Assembly: GCF_943913955.1 (NCBI RefSeq)
Contig: NZ_CALUAE010000004.1
Location: forward strand, 1 to 64,000
DNA: 64,000 nucleotides
Origin: Mycolicibacterium bacteremicum
Lineage (GTDB): Bacteria > Actinomycetota > Actinomycetes > Mycobacteriales > Mycobacteriaceae
Direction of reading: 5' to 3'
Below, piece after piece: positions 1-9,587 of the stretch; positions within the stretch are counted from its first letter, which is position 1, and the number at the start of each line of letters is the position of its first letter. The position numbers and the translations under genes are program-made. The notes under the pieces were generated by a model, which was not told the origin of the DNA, did no database searches, and saw only the letters and a list, made by a program, of their open reading frames with translations.

Positions 1-6
1 CACCCG

Positions 7-1737
7 GTGCTGGCGCTCGTGCTCGCCTTCCTGGTGTGCGCGGTCGGAATGGCCGCACCCGCGGCTGCCGACCAGTGCGCCCCGCCCGGCATCGACAGCG
101 CCAGCGCGCTGCCGACGAACCTGGCCGCGGCCGCCCAGGGACCCGGCGCCGACAAATACACCACCCCGAACGTCGAGCCGCTGGACGGGATCGACGTCAA
201 CGCGCTGGGCCTGGGAACCCCCGGCGTGCTCACCGTCGGCACACTGTCCGACGCCCCACCGAGCATCTGCATCAACACCGGCGGCCAGTTCACCGGGTTC
301 GACAACGAGGTGCTGCGCGCGGTCGCCGACAAGCTGGGGCTGCGGGTCAACTTCGTCGGCACCGACTTCTCCGGACTGCTGGCCCAGGTCGCCTCGGGTC
401 GCTTCGATGTCGGCTCGTCGTCGATCACCACCACCGACGCCCGGCGCCAGACCGTCGGATTCACCAACGGATACGACTTCGGCTACTTCTCGCTGGTGGT
501 GCCGTCCGGATCGTCGATCACCAGCTTCTCCCAGCTCGGCCCCGGCCAGCGCATCGGTGTGGTGCAGGGCACCGTGCAGGAGGCCTACGTCGTGGACACC
601 CTGGGCCTGGACCCGGTGAAGTTCCCCGATTACAACACCGTCTACGGCAGCCTCAAGACCCGCCAGATCGACGCCTGGGTGGCCCCGTCGCAGCAGGCCG
701 TCGGGACCGTCCAGCCCGGTGATCAGGCCACCATCATCGAAAACACGTTCAGCTTGGACAATTTCGTGGCCTACGCGGTGGCCAAGGAGAACCGGCCGCT
801 GATCGACGCGCTCAACGCCGGACTGGACGCCGTCATCGCCGACGGCACCTGGTCACGGCTGTACACCGACTGGGTGCCCCGCGCGCTGCCCCCGGGCTGG
901 AAACCCGGCTCCAAGGCCGCCCCGGTACCCGAGCTACCCGACTTCGCCCAGATCGCCGCCGAACGGGCGCCGGCCGCCGAACCGGCCGCGCCGACGGCAC
1001 CGAAATCCGTTCTCGGACAGCTGGGTGACACCTTCTTGAACTGGGATCTGTACCGGCAGGCCATCCCGGACCTGTTCACCACCGGGCTGCCGAACACCCT
1101 GCTGCTGACGGCCGGCGCCGCGGTCATCGGCGTCGTGCTGGGCCTGCTGCTGGCCGTCGCCGGCATCTCCCGGTCGCGGCTGCTGCGCTGGCCGGCGCGC
1201 GTCTACACCGACATCTTCCGCGGGCTGCCCGAGGTGGTGATCATCTTGATCATCGGCCTCGGGATCGGACCCATCGTCGGCGGATTGACCGGCAACAATC
1301 CCTATCCGCTCGGCATCGCCGCGCTGGGCCTGATGTCGGCGGCCTATGTCGGCGAGATCTTCCGGTCCGGTATCCAGAGCGTGGAGACCGGACAGATGGA
1401 GGCCTCGCGCGCACTGGGTTTCAGCTATTCGGACTCGATGAAGCTGGTGATCATCCCGCAGGGCATCCGTCGGGTGCTGCCGGCCCTGGTCAACCAGTTC
1501 ATCTCGTTGCTCAAGGCATCGTCACTGGTGTACTTCCTCGGGCTGGTGGCCAATCAGCGCGAACTGTTCCAGGTGGGCCGCGACCTCAACGCCCAGACCG
1601 GCAATCTGTCCCCGCTGGTGGCGGCAGGACTGTTCTACCTGGCGTTGACGATCCCGCTGACCCATCTGGTCAACGTGATCGATTCCCGGCTGCGCACCGG
1701 TAAGCAACCCGCTCCCGTCCAGCAGGAGATGATCTGA
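7..1737 (+). CDS. Polar amino-acid ABC transporter, fused substrate-binding protein and permease
   Basis: One polypeptide (576 aa from the GTG at 7) joins a periplasmic amino-acid-binding module (about residues 70-295, with the SBP_bac_3 pattern TVGTLSDAPP and FTGFDNEVLRAVADKLG) to a BPD_transp_1 permease (about 350-565) carrying the EAA-like loop near GQMEASRALGFS. A hydrophobic N-terminus ending in AAPAAA looks like a signal peptide. It should import a polar amino acid such as glutamine or glutamate, with energy from the ATPase that overlaps its stop codon. The GTG lies only 6 nt inside the window, so the true start may be upstream. Substrate is inferred from the family only. Confidence 0.85.
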   Translation: MLALVLAFLVCAVGMAAPAAADQCAPPGIDSASALPTNLAAAAQGPGADKYTTPNVEPLDGIDVNALGLGTPGVLTVGTLSDAPPSICINTGGQFTGFDNEVLRAVADKLGLRVNFVGTDFSGLLAQVASGRFDVGSSSITTTDARRQTVGFTNGYDFGYFSLVVPSGSSITSFSQLGPGQRIGVVQGTVQEAYVVDTLGLDPVKFPDYNTVYGSLKTRQIDAWVAPSQQAVGTVQPGDQATIIENTFSLDNFVAYAVAKENRPLIDALNAGLDAVIADGTWSRLYTDWVPRALPPGWKPGSKAAPVPELPDFAQIAAERAPAAEPAAPTAPKSVLGQLGDTFLNWDLYRQAIPDLFTTGLPNTLLLTAGAAVIGVVLGLLLAVAGISRSRLLRWPARVYTDIFRGLPEVVIILIIGLGIGPIVGGLTGNNPYPLGIAALGLMSAAYVGEIFRSGIQSVETGQMEASRALGFSYSDSMKLVIIPQGIRRVLPALVNQFISLLKASSLVYFLGLVANQRELFQVGRDLNAQTGNLSPLVAAGLFYLALTIPLTHLVNVIDSRLRTGKQPAPVQQEMI

Positions 1738-2480
1738 TGGCCAGCCCGGACCCGCAGGCAGTATCGCTGGCGGCCAACGACATCCACCTGTCCTTCGGTC
1801 CCAACAAGGTGTTGCGCGGGGTGGATCTGGACGTGCCCGCGGGCACCACCACGGCCGTGATCGGGCCGTCGGGATCGGGCAAATCCACCCTGCTGCGCAC
1901 CCTGAACCGGCTCTACGAACCCGACGCCGGCGACATCCTGCTCGACGGCCGCTCGGTGCTCGGCGACAACCCCGACCAGTTGCGCCAGCGCATCGGCATG
2001 GTGTTCCAACAGTTCAACCTGTTCCCGCACCGCACCGTGCTCGACAATGTCACGCTGGCTCCGCGCAAGCTCAAGGGCATGTCGGTGGAAGCGTCCCGCG
2101 AGCTCGGGCTGGCCCAGCTCGACCGGGTCGGGTTGCGGCACAAGGCCGATGTCCGTCCGTTCACCCTGTCCGGTGGCCAGCAGCAGCGCGTGGCGATCGC
2201 CCGCGCCCTGGCGATGGCGCCGCAGGTGATGTTCTTCGACGAGGCGACCTCCGCACTGGATCCCGAACTGGTGAAAGGGATCCTGGAGCTGATCGCCGAT
2301 CTGGGTTCGGCGGGCATGACGATGATCGTCGTCACCCACGAGATGGGCTTCGCGCGCTCGGCCGCCGACGCGGTGGTGTTCATGGACGAGGGCAAGGTGA
2401 TCGAGTCCGGACCGCCCGAGCAGATCTTCGCGAGTGCCGAAACCGAGCGGCTGCGCCGATTCCTGGACCAGGTGCTGTGA
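1737..2480 (+). CDS. Polar amino-acid ABC transporter ATP-binding protein (GlnQ-like)
   Basis: This 247-aa ABC ATPase has every expected motif: Walker A GPSGSGKST (residues 43-51), Q-loop at Q91, signature LSGGQQQ (144-150), Walker B VMFFDEA (164-170) and switch histidine H201. The ATG overlaps the permease stop (ATGA), so the two genes are translationally coupled. It hydrolyses ATP on the inner membrane face to drive uptake by the fused binding protein/permease. Closest family is PAAT, GlnQ/HisP type. Confidence 0.93.
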   Translation: MASPDPQAVSLAANDIHLSFGPNKVLRGVDLDVPAGTTTAVIGPSGSGKSTLLRTLNRLYEPDAGDILLDGRSVLGDNPDQLRQRIGMVFQQFNLFPHRTVLDNVTLAPRKLKGMSVEASRELGLAQLDRVGLRHKADVRPFTLSGGQQQRVAIARALAMAPQVMFFDEATSALDPELVKGILELIADLGSAGMTMIVVTHEMGFARSAADAVVFMDEGKVIESGPPEQIFASAETERLRRFLDQVL

Positions 2481-2528
2481 TTCGGCGATCGAATTGCAGG
2501 CATTACCGCCTGGCAGGGTCAGACAGGT

Positions 2529-2534
2529 TAGACT
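2529..2534 (+). promoter_or_regulatory. Putative -10 (TAGACT) for leaderless marR
   Basis: TAGACT lies 8 nt before the MarR ATG, which would place the transcription start at or next to the start codon. No Shine-Dalgarno sequence or convincing -35 is visible. Confidence 0.5.
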
Positions 2535-2542
2535 AGCGAATT

Positions 2543-3007
2543 ATGGTCGAGACCGAACCGCAGGCCGATGAGCTGGCAGGAGAGCTGCAACGTGTGCTCT
2601 CCAAACTGTTCTCGGTGCTGCGCCGCGGGGACAATCGGGGCGCGGGCAACGCCGCCGGTGCCGATCTGACCCTCGCGCAGCTCTCGATCCTGTTGACACT
2701 GCTGGAAAGTGGCCCGATCCGGATGACCGAGCTGGCCGCCCACGAACGTGTTCGCACCCCCACCACGACGGTCGCGATCCGGCGGTTGGAGAAGCTCGGA
2801 CTGGTCAAGCGCTCCCGCGACCCGTCCGATCTGCGGGCCGTGCTGGTCGAGGTCACCCCGCGCGGACTGGTGCAGCACAAGGAGGCCCTCGATGCCCGGC
2901 GCGCCTTCCTCGGCGGGATGTTGAACAACCTCAGCGCCGAGGACAAGGCCACACTGGCATCGGCCCTCGGCTCGCTGGACCGGCTGGCCGATCAGGCCCA
3001 GTCCTGA
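2543..3007 (+). CDS. MarR-family transcriptional regulator
   Basis: A 154-aa protein with a MarR winged helix at about residues 45-115 (ADLTLAQLSILLTLLE, then a recognition helix near RVRTPTTTVAIRRLEKLG and a basic wing SRDPSDLRAVLVE). M. tuberculosis has a MarR gene (Rv0042c) next to leuS, and this is the likely ortholog because leuS lies 2 kb away. It is a cytoplasmic DNA-binding dimer whose target and ligand are unknown. It converges on the glucosylglycerate hydrolase with only 1 nt between the two stop codons. Confidence 0.9.
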   Translation: MVETEPQADELAGELQRVLSKLFSVLRRGDNRGAGNAAGADLTLAQLSILLTLLESGPIRMTELAAHERVRTPTTTVAIRRLEKLGLVKRSRDPSDLRAVLVEVTPRGLVQHKEALDARRAFLGGMLNNLSAEDKATLASALGSLDRLADQAQS

Positions 3008-3008
3008 G

Positions 3009-4349
3009 TCAGCCCAACCAATCCAACACCGCCGCGGCGGTCCACGATTGCTGCATGCTGCCCAGCGGCTCCCCGGTGAACGGCTCGTAATACTCGGCGA
3101 AGGTACCGTCGCTGGCCTGGCGCAGACCCTCCTGGCGCAGGGTCAGGGCGCGTTCGGCCCAGCCCCGGCGCGCGAAGCACCAGGAGAACAACCAGGTGGT
3201 GACCGGCCAGACCGGCCCGCGCCAGTACTCGCGGGCCCGGAAATCGCGGGAAACCGGTGAGGTGGACGGGATCAGCGAATAGCGCAGATCCGGATGGCTG
3301 CTGAAGCGCGGGCCGTCGAGCAGGCGCAGCAACGCGCGTTCCTTGTCGTGCGGAAGCCCGCCGCACAGCAGCGGCGCGAACTGCGCGATCGTCTCGGTCG
3401 CCACCCAGGACTCGGACCGGACATCGAAATCGCGTGCGGCCCCGGTCCGTTCGTCGGTGGTCTCGACCACACCGGCACGGAAGCGGTCGGCCCAGGCGTA
3501 CAGGTCGCGGACATCCGCCGGGGACCGCTTGTAGTCCTCCCCGATCTCGGCCAGCACCCGGCAGGCCACCGAGAAGATGCCGGACACGAAGACGTCCTCG
3601 ACCGCGAAGCTCATCGACTTGGCCAGCAGATCGTCGTCGTAGCGTGCCGCCTTCATCTCCTCCAGCAGCCACAGGTACCGGTCGTACTCGGAGTCCGACG
3701 GCCGCTGGGTGGCATCGGTGTTGATCTTGTTGTCCTCGCGCTGATACTCGGGCACATTGCCGGGAATCACGTTGGCGTAGGCGCTGTCCCAGCGCGGCGA
3801 GTTGTCCATCCCGGACTCCCAGCCGTGGTACAGCGTGATCCGGCCCCGCTCGTTCGGGTCGCGGGCCTCGGCCAGCCAGCGGTGCCAGCGCACCAGATCG
3901 CTCCACCGTCGGTCCAGGAACGCCTCGGCGACCGCCCGGGTGGACCGGCCGCGGGTCTTGGCGCGGTCCAGGATGCGCTGCACCGCGATGGCGTGCACCG
4001 GCGGCTGGGTGATCCCGGAGGTGTGCCGGGTGCGCGGAGCGTGCACCGCCAGCGCCGAGGTGGCCCAGCGGGCCGGTCCGGGGAAGTAGCCGTCGACGCC
4101 GTTGGCGAAGACGATGTGCGGGATCATCCCGTTACCCCACTGCGCCGAGAGCAGGGTGTCGAGTTCGACGACGGCCCGTTCGACGCTCAGCGGGGCCAGC
4201 CCGATCGCCACGAAGGCGGCGTCCCAGCTCCACATGTGCGGGTAGAGCAGCGGGGCGGCAGTGGTCATCACACCCAGATCGTTACCGCGCAGCAGGTAGG
4301 CCGCGCGCGCTGCGAGCTGGGTGGGAGCGAAGCTGGGGTCCGGTGGCAT
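3009..4349 (-). CDS. ggh: Glucosylglycerate hydrolase (GH63 family)
   Basis: A 446-aa (alpha/alpha)6-barrel-type glycosidase starting MPPDPSFAPTQLAARAAYL. It closely resembles, as I recall it, the M. hassiacum and M. smegmatis hydrolase that cleaves glucosylglycerate to glucose and glycerate, mobilising this nitrogen-stress compatible solute. Visible conserved blocks are PHMWSWDAAFVAIG near the N-terminus, YHGWESGMDNSPRWDSAY in the middle and REYWRGPVWPVTTWLFSW with GSMQQSWTAAAVLDWLG at the C-terminus. A longer in-frame extension upstream runs antisense to the SDR gene and was rejected. It is divergent from that SDR gene with 55 nt between starts. Presence of this enzyme fits a rapid-growing mycobacterium. 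Confidence 0.88.
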   Translation of the reverse strand: MPPDPSFAPTQLAARAAYLLRGNDLGVMTTAAPLLYPHMWSWDAAFVAIGLAPLSVERAVVELDTLLSAQWGNGMIPHIVFANGVDGYFPGPARWATSALAVHAPRTRHTSGITQPPVHAIAVQRILDRAKTRGRSTRAVAEAFLDRRWSDLVRWHRWLAEARDPNERGRITLYHGWESGMDNSPRWDSAYANVIPGNVPEYQREDNKINTDATQRPSDSEYDRYLWLLEEMKAARYDDDLLAKSMSFAVEDVFVSGIFSVACRVLAEIGEDYKRSPADVRDLYAWADRFRAGVVETTDERTGAARDFDVRSESWVATETIAQFAPLLCGGLPHDKERALLRLLDGPRFSSHPDLRYSLIPSTSPVSRDFRAREYWRGPVWPVTTWLFSWCFARRGWAERALTLRQEGLRQASDGTFAEYYEPFTGEPLGSMQQSWTAAAVLDWLG

Positions 4350-4390
4350 CGCATCAATAATGCGGCGTCGGCGCCGAGCGTGCAGTGTCA

Positions 4391-4396
4391 TAGTGT
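4391..4396 (+). promoter_or_regulatory. Putative -10 (TAGTGT) for the SDR gene
   Basis: TAGTGT ends 8 nt before the GTG at 4405, in the short divergent gap with ggh. It suggests a leaderless transcript. Confidence 0.4.
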
Positions 4397-4404
4397 TTTC
4401 TGCT

Positions 4405-5073
4405 GTGCCCACTGCTTTGATCACCGGCGCCGGCGGCGGGATCGGGTCGGCCATCGCCGACGCGCTCGCCCCGACGCACACCCTGCTGCTCGCCGGCCGT
4501 CCGTCGGCCCGCCTCGACGCCGTCGCCGAGCGATTGGGGGCGCCGACCTGGCCGCTGGACCTCGCCGACGCGGAGTCCATCGAGTCGGCCAGCGAGGTGC
4601 TCGCCGAGCTCGACGTGCTGGTGCACAACGCCGGCGTGCTCTACCCGGGCCGGGTGTCGGAATCGACCGCCGACCAGTGGCGGGCCAGCTTCGAGATCAA
4701 CGTCACCGGTGCGGTCGCGTTGACACTGGCGCTGCTGCCGGCCCTGCGCGCCGCCGGCGGGCACGTGGTCTTCATCAATTCCGGTGCCGGCCAGAAGGTC
4801 TCGGCGAGCATGGCCTCGTATTCGGCGAGCAAGTTCGCACTGCGCGCGTTCGCCGACTCGTTGCGTGCCGACGAACCGTCGCTGCGGGTCACCTCGGTGT
4901 TCCCCGGCCGCACCGATTCGGAGATGCAGCGTGACCTGGTGGCCTACGAGGGTGGCTCCTACGACCCGGCCGACTTCCTGCAGCCCTCCACCGTCGGTCT
5001 GCTCGTCGCGCAGGCTGTGAACGCTCCCCGCGACGGGCACGTGCACGAGGTCGTGGTCCGCCCCGGCGGGTGA
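4405..5073 (+). CDS. Short-chain dehydrogenase/reductase (SDR)
   Basis: A 222-aa classical SDR. It has the Rossmann glycine motif TGAGGGIG near residues 7-14, the HNAGVL motif (NNAG equivalent), an active-site serine in INSGAGQKVSA and the YSASK catalytic pair (Tyr and Lys). Cofactor is probably NADP(H), inferred from the class. Substrate is unknown. The GTG at 4405 (VPTALITGAG) was chosen because the dinucleotide fold normally begins within the first ten residues. It converges on leuS across a strong hairpin. Confidence 0.88.
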   Translation: MPTALITGAGGGIGSAIADALAPTHTLLLAGRPSARLDAVAERLGAPTWPLDLADAESIESASEVLAELDVLVHNAGVLYPGRVSESTADQWRASFEINVTGAVALTLALLPALRAAGGHVVFINSGAGQKVSASMASYSASKFALRAFADSLRADEPSLRVTSVFPGRTDSEMQRDLVAYEGGSYDPADFLQPSTVGLLVAQAVNAPRDGHVHEVVVRPGG

Positions 5074-5075
5074 TT

Positions 5076-5118
5076 TTGTGGCGCCGCACCCGTGATGAGT
5101 CCGGGTGCGGCTCCACAA
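5076..5118. terminator. Bidirectional hairpin between SDR gene and leuS
   Basis: Inverted repeat with arms TTGTGG plus GCCGCACCC and GGGTGCGGC plus CCACAA around an 11-nt loop, lying between two convergent genes. It fits a terminator used from both sides. Confidence 0.7.
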
Positions 5119-5125
5119 ACCGCAC

Positions 5126-7960
5126 CTAGACGACGAGGTTGACCAGCTTGCCGGGCACCACGATGACCTTCTTCGGGGTGGCCCCGCCCAGGAACGCCAG
5201 CACCTTGTCGTCGGCGCGCGCCGCCGCCTCGAGCGCCGCCCGGTCGGCATCGGCGGGCACGGTGATCTTGCCGCGCACCTTGCCGTTGACCTGGACCGGC
5301 AACTCGACGGTGTCGTCGACCAGATAGCGCTCATCGGCGACCGGGAACGGCCCGTGCGCCAGCGACGCCTCGTGGCCGAGGCGGCGCCACAGCTCCTCGG
5401 CCAGGTGCGGTGCCAGCGGCGCGACCATCAAGACCAGCGGCTCGACGGCCGCACGGGCGGCGACACCGGCCTTGGTCAGGTGATTGGTGTACTCGATCAG
5501 CTTGGCCGCCGCGGTGTTGTTACGCAGTGCCGCATAGTCTTCGGCGACCCCGGCGATGGTCTTGTGCAGCGCGCGCAGGGTGTCCTCGGGCACATCCTCG
5601 TCGGTGACCCGGACCGCCCCGGTGGACTCGTCGACGACGGCGCGCCAGACCCGCTGCAGGAAGCGGTGCGCGCCGACGACGTCCTTGGTCGCCCACGGCC
5701 GCGACGCCTCCAGCGGACCCATCGACATCTCGTACACGCGCAGGGTGTCCGCGCCGTATTCATCGCAGATCTCGTCCGGGGACACCGAGTTCTTCAGCGA
5801 TTTCCCGATCTTGCCGAACTCCTGGTTGACCTGCTGATCCTCGTACCAGAAGGCGCCGTCGCGTTCGACGACATCGGCGGCGGGCACATAGGACCCGCGG
5901 GCATCGGTGTAGGCGAACGCCTGAATGTAGCCCTGGTTGACCAGCCGACGGTACGGCTCCGAGGAGCTGACATGCCCCAGGTCGAAGAGCACCTTGTGCC
6001 AGAACCGCGAATACAGCAGGTGCAGCACGGCGTGCTCGACACCACCGACGTACAGGTCGACCCCGCCCGGATCCTGCGGGCCGTGGATCTCGGGGCGCGG
6101 CCCCATCCAGTACGCCTCGTTCTCCTTGGCGCAGAACTCGTCGCTGTTGTGCGGATCGGCGTAGCGCAGCTCATACCAGGAGCTGCCCGCCCACTGCGGC
6201 ATCACATTGGTGTCGCGGGTGTAGGACTGCAGCCCGTCACCCAGATCCAGGTCGACGTGTACCCAGTCGGTGGCCTTGCCCAGCGGCGGGGACGGTTCAC
6301 TGTCCGCGTCATCCGGGTCGAACATCACCGGGGCGTAGTCCGGGATGTCCGGAAGTTCCACCGGCAGAGCCGATTCGGGCAGCGGGTGAGCCCGGCCGTC
6401 GGCGTCGTAGACGATCGGGAACGGCTCACCCCAGTAGCGCTGCCGGGCGAAGAGCCAGTCGCGCAGCTTGAATTCGACCCGCGCGCGCCCGGTTCCGTCG
6501 GCCTCCAGGCGGGCGATGATGGCCTCCTTGGCCGCCGGCACCGTCAGCCCGTCCAGCTCACCGGAATTCACCAGCAGGCCGTCGCCGCTGTAGGCCGCCA
6601 CGCTGACGTCACCGCCGGACACGACTTCGACGATGGGCAGCCCGAACGCGGTGGCGAACTCCCAGTCCCGCTGATCACCACTGGGCACCGCCATGATGGC
6701 GCCCGTGCCGTAGCCGGCCAGCACATAGTCGGCGATGAATACCGGAACCTGCTGTCCGTTTACCGGATTGGTGGCATACGACCCGGTGAACACACCGGTC
6801 TTGGTCTTGTTCTCCTGGCGCTCCAGATCGGATTTCGCCGCGATATCGGACCGGTAGGCCGCGATCGCCGCACCCGGGGTGGCACCGCCATAGGTCCAGC
6901 GCTCATCGGTGCCATCCGGCCAGGCCGCCGCGGTCAGCGCGTCGACCAGTTCGTGTTCGGGAGCCAGCACCATGTACGTCGCGCCGTAGAGGGTGTCGGG
7001 GCGGGTGGTGAACACCTCGATATCGCCCACCGGCGTGTCGAAGCGCACCTGCGCGCCGACCGACCGGCCGATCCAGTTGCGCTGCATGGCCTTGACCTTG
7101 TCCGGCCAGTCCAGCACGTCCAGGTCGTCGAGCAAGCGGTCGGAATAGGCGGTGATGCGCATCATCCACTGCCGCAACCGCTTCCGGAAGACCGGGAAGT
7201 TACCGCGGTCGCTGCGGCCGTCGGAGGTCACCTCCTCATTGGCCAGCACGGTGCCCAGGCCCGGGCACCAGTTGACCATCGAGTCGGCGCGGTAGACCAA
7301 CCGGAACGAGTCGATCACATCGGCCCGCTCCGCCGTGGACAACCCGGCCCAGTCGCGACCGTCGGGCAGCGGTCGGGTGCCCGCGGCGAACTCGTCGACC
7401 AACTCGTCGATACGACGGGCACGCTTGAGCTCGGGGTCGAACCAGGCGTTGTAGATCTGCAGGAAGATCCACTGCGTCCACTTGTAGAAGTCCACATCGG
7501 TGGTGGAGAAGCTGCGCCGCGAGTCGTGGCCCAGGCCGAGGCGGCCCAGCTGGCGGCGGAAGTTGACGATATTGGCCTCGGTACGGGTGCGCGGGTGGGT
7601 GCCGGTCTGCACGGCGTACTGCTCGGCGGGCAACCCGAAGGCGTCGAAACCCAACGCGTGCAACACGTTTCGTCCGGTCATCCGGAAGTAGCGGGCGTAG
7701 ACATCGGTGGCGATGTAGCCCAGCGGGTGCCCGACGTGCAGGCCGTCACCGGACGGGTACGGGAACATGTCCTGGACGAACATCTTGTCCGCCGGGACGG
7801 CCGAGGAGTCGGTGGGCGCCAGCGAGCCCACCGGGTTGGGCACATGGAAGGTGCCCAGGCGCTGCCAGCGCTGCTGCCAGGCCAGCTCGATGTCACCGGC
7901 CAGCGCGGCGGAGTAGCGGTGCTGCGGTGCGTCGGCGGGGTCGACCGAGGGATCTGTCAC
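5126..7960 (-). CDS. leuS: Leucyl-tRNA synthetase
   Basis: A 944-aa class I aminoacyl-tRNA synthetase that charges tRNA-Leu in the cytoplasm. It has the HIGH-type motif as HVGHPLG after FPYPSGDGL near the N-terminus, the CP1 editing domain ([12 protein letters not shown]), and the KMSKS-type signature as KIGKSLKNS before [16 protein letters not shown]. The anticodon-binding and C-terminal domains follow and end [14 protein letters not shown]. The GTG start at 7960 ([13 protein letters not shown]) replaces a longer open frame that would cover the divergent promoter region. A TACCCT hexamer 7 nt upstream (minus strand) suggests a leaderless mRNA. Confidence 0.96.
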   Translation of the reverse strand: MTDPSVDPADAPQHRYSAALAGDIELAWQQRWQRLGTFHVPNPVGSLAPTDSSAVPADKMFVQDMFPYPSGDGLHVGHPLGYIATDVYARYFRMTGRNVLHALGFDAFGLPAEQYAVQTGTHPRTRTEANIVNFRRQLGRLGLGHDSRRSFSTTDVDFYKWTQWIFLQIYNAWFDPELKRARRIDELVDEFAAGTRPLPDGRDWAGLSTAERADVIDSFRLVYRADSMVNWCPGLGTVLANEEVTSDGRSDRGNFPVFRKRLRQWMMRITAYSDRLLDDLDVLDWPDKVKAMQRNWIGRSVGAQVRFDTPVGDIEVFTTRPDTLYGATYMVLAPEHELVDALTAAAWPDGTDERWTYGGATPGAAIAAYRSDIAAKSDLERQENKTKTGVFTGSYATNPVNGQQVPVFIADYVLAGYGTGAIMAVPSGDQRDWEFATAFGLPIVEVVSGGDVSVAAYSGDGLLVNSGELDGLTVPAAKEAIIARLEADGTGRARVEFKLRDWLFARQRYWGEPFPIVYDADGRAHPLPESALPVELPDIPDYAPVMFDPDDADSEPSPPLGKATDWVHVDLDLGDGLQSYTRDTNVMPQWAGSSWYELRYADPHNSDEFCAKENEAYWMGPRPEIHGPQDPGGVDLYVGGVEHAVLHLLYSRFWHKVLFDLGHVSSSEPYRRLVNQGYIQAFAYTDARGSYVPAADVVERDGAFWYEDQQVNQEFGKIGKSLKNSVSPDEICDEYGADTLRVYEMSMGPLEASRPWATKDVVGAHRFLQRVWRAVVDESTGAVRVTDEDVPEDTLRALHKTIAGVAEDYAALRNNTAAAKLIEYTNHLTKAGVAARAAVEPLVLMVAPLAPHLAEELWRRLGHEASLAHGPFPVADERYLVDDTVELPVQVNGKVRGKITVPADADRAALEAAARADDKVLAFLGGATPKKVIVVPGKLVNLVV

Positions 7961-7967
7961 GCCAAAC

Positions 7968-7973
7968 AGGGTA
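7968..7973 (-). promoter_or_regulatory. Putative -10 (TACCCT) for leaderless leuS
   Basis: On the minus strand TACCCT is followed by 7 nt and the GTG start codon. The rest of the 200-nt gap to mtc28 shows no further clear element. Confidence 0.45.
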
Positions 7974-8160
7974 TAAGCGCCGCTCGCGCGGCTTTCGGCC
8001 ACGGGTTGATAAAGGTTGCGTTGCAGGGTGGTCAGAACCCGGTTGCAGGTCGGTTCCGACGCTGGAGAACGGCCGGTCGTCCTGGTTACAGTCGGCCCCT
8101 GACTCGGGGAACAGAACACCCTCGCGCTACGCACCGCAACCCGGAAGGACCGACGTCAGG

Positions 8161-9114
8161 ATGAACGAGCACCCGCGCCGCTGGCGGATTCTCATCGCCG
8201 GGACCGCCGCCGGAGTCGCCGGTGTGGCCGTCCTGGCCGCCACCCCCGCCGCCGCCGAACCGCTGCCCCCGCAGCCGGCACCGCCCGTTCCGGTCACCGT
8301 CACCCAGACCGTCACCGTCGCGCCCCAGGCCGCGCCGCTGGCCCCGGCGCAGGCCGGCCCCGCCCAGCCCATCGCGGCGGGCAGTCCGGTGGCGCCCCCG
8401 GCGGCCGTGCCGGGCGCCGCGCCGCAGCTGGGTTCGGCCACCACCACGGCCGTCACACCCCGCCCGGTCTCGGTACCGCTGTCGCCGAACCCGTCGGGCA
8501 CCATCCGCGATTACCTGGCCAGCCAGAACGTGACGCTGGAACCGCAGACCCCGGCCGGGTTCACCGCGCTGAACATCGTGTTGCCCCGGCCCACCGGCTG
8601 GACCCAGGTGCCCGATCCCAACGTTCCCGACGCCTTCGCCGTCATCGCCGACCGGGTCGGCGGCGACGGGCTCTACACCAACAACGCCCAGGTCGTGGTC
8701 TACAAGCTCACCGGCGCCTTCGACAATCGCGAGGCCATCCGGCACGGGTACGTCGACAGCCAGCAGCTGACCGCATGGCGGGCCACCGGCGGGTCGATCG
8801 CCGAGGTCAACGGGGTGCCGACATCGATCATCGAGGGCACCTACCGCGAGAACAACATGACACTGAACACCTCGCGGCGGCACATCATCGCGACCTCGGG
8901 CGCCGACCGCTACCTGGTGTCGCTGTCGGTGACCACCGCCGAATCCCAGTCCGTGGCCGCCGCCGACGCCACCGATGCGATCGTCAACGGGTTCCGGGTC
9001 TCGGCCCCGGCGCCGGCCGCACCCCCGGTGGCCGCACCGGCACCGGCCGCCGCCGTCCCCGCACCGGCACCGGCCGCACCCGCCGCCGTCCCGGTCAGCC
9101 TCGGACTCGGCTGA
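8161..9114 (+). CDS. mtc28: Secreted proline-rich antigen, Mtc28 (28 kDa antigen) family
   Basis: A 317-aa exported protein with a signal peptide at residues 1-32 (basic start RRWR, hydrophobic core, AxA site at TPAAA). A Pro/Ala/Val-rich linker follows to about residue 120, then a LpqN/LpqT-like globular domain (residues about 120-280) and a second Ala/Pro-rich tail. No lipobox cysteine is visible, so it is probably secreted or wall-associated rather than a lipoprotein. Position between leuS and an Rv0039c-like gene matches Rv0040c (mtc28). Biochemical function is unknown. Confidence 0.85.
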   Translation: MNEHPRRWRILIAGTAAGVAGVAVLAATPAAAEPLPPQPAPPVPVTVTQTVTVAPQAAPLAPAQAGPAQPIAAGSPVAPPAAVPGAAPQLGSATTTAVTPRPVSVPLSPNPSGTIRDYLASQNVTLEPQTPAGFTALNIVLPRPTGWTQVPDPNVPDAFAVIADRVGGDGLYTNNAQVVVYKLTGAFDNREAIRHGYVDSQQLTAWRATGGSIAEVNGVPTSIIEGTYRENNMTLNTSRRHIIATSGADRYLVSLSVTTAESQSVAAADATDAIVNGFRVSAPAPAAPPVAAPAPAAAVPAPAPAAPAAVPVSLGLG

Positions 9115-9163
9115 TCGGCCGCCCGCGGCGCCGACCGACTAACAGAACTTCGCGTCCTCCTCG

Positions 9164-9169
9164 TATCCT
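9164..9169 (+). promoter_or_regulatory. Putative -10 (TATCCT), leaderless start
   Basis: TATCCT is followed by exactly 6 nt and the ATG at 9176. Confidence 0.45.
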
Positions 9170-9175
9170 GACTGC

Positions 9176-9538
9176 ATGCTTGTCGCCGCGGTCCTCTGCC
9201 TCTGCGTGGCCGTCGCCACCGCCGGTGCGGCCGTCTGGTCGCTGAAGCAGCCCTACGCCGACGACCCCGTCCGCCAGGTGCTGCGCGCGGTCGCACCGAC
9301 GCAGTTCGCCGCGGCCGCCATGCTGGCCGCCGGTGGTGCCGTCGCCCTGGCCGCGCCCGCGCAGATGTCGCTACTGGTCTTGGTGGTGTGCGTCGTCGGC
9401 GCCATCGGCACGGTGGCCGCCGGCTGTTGGCAGGGGGCGAAGTTGGTGGCCCACAAGGAGGCCGTGCAGACGGCCGCCCGGGAGGCCGGCGGTGGCGGCT
9501 GCGCCGGCGCGTGCGCGTCCTGCACTCTGTCGTGCTGA
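9176..9538 (+). CDS. Hypothetical transmembrane protein (Rv0039c-like position)
   Basis: A 120-aa protein with three hydrophobic segments (about residues 1-22, 42-60 and 63-85) and a C-terminal Cys-rich tail containing CAGACASCTLSC. The tail could bind metal or form disulfides but no family is recognised. Synteny places it where M. tuberculosis has Rv0039c, a putative membrane protein. It converges on the YqgE gene. Confidence 0.75.
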   Translation: MLVAAVLCLCVAVATAGAAVWSLKQPYADDPVRQVLRAVAPTQFAAAAMLAAGGAVALAAPAQMSLLVLVVCVVGAIGTVAAGCWQGAKLVAHKEAVQTAAREAGGGGCAGACASCTLSC

Positions 9539-9587
9539 CCGCGGCGGACTCCTGACCTACGGCGGACTGCTGACCCGAGGCGGACCT

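Noticed and set aside
3294..4934. A 546-codon plus-strand frame across ggh and the SDR gene
   Set aside because: Antisense to ggh over most of its length and out of frame with the SDR; composition (Arg/Gly/His-rich) is that of a shadow frame.
5105..8164. A 1019-codon plus-strand open frame
   Set aside because: It is the antisense of leuS, which has all class I synthetase motifs. The frame is open only because of high GC.
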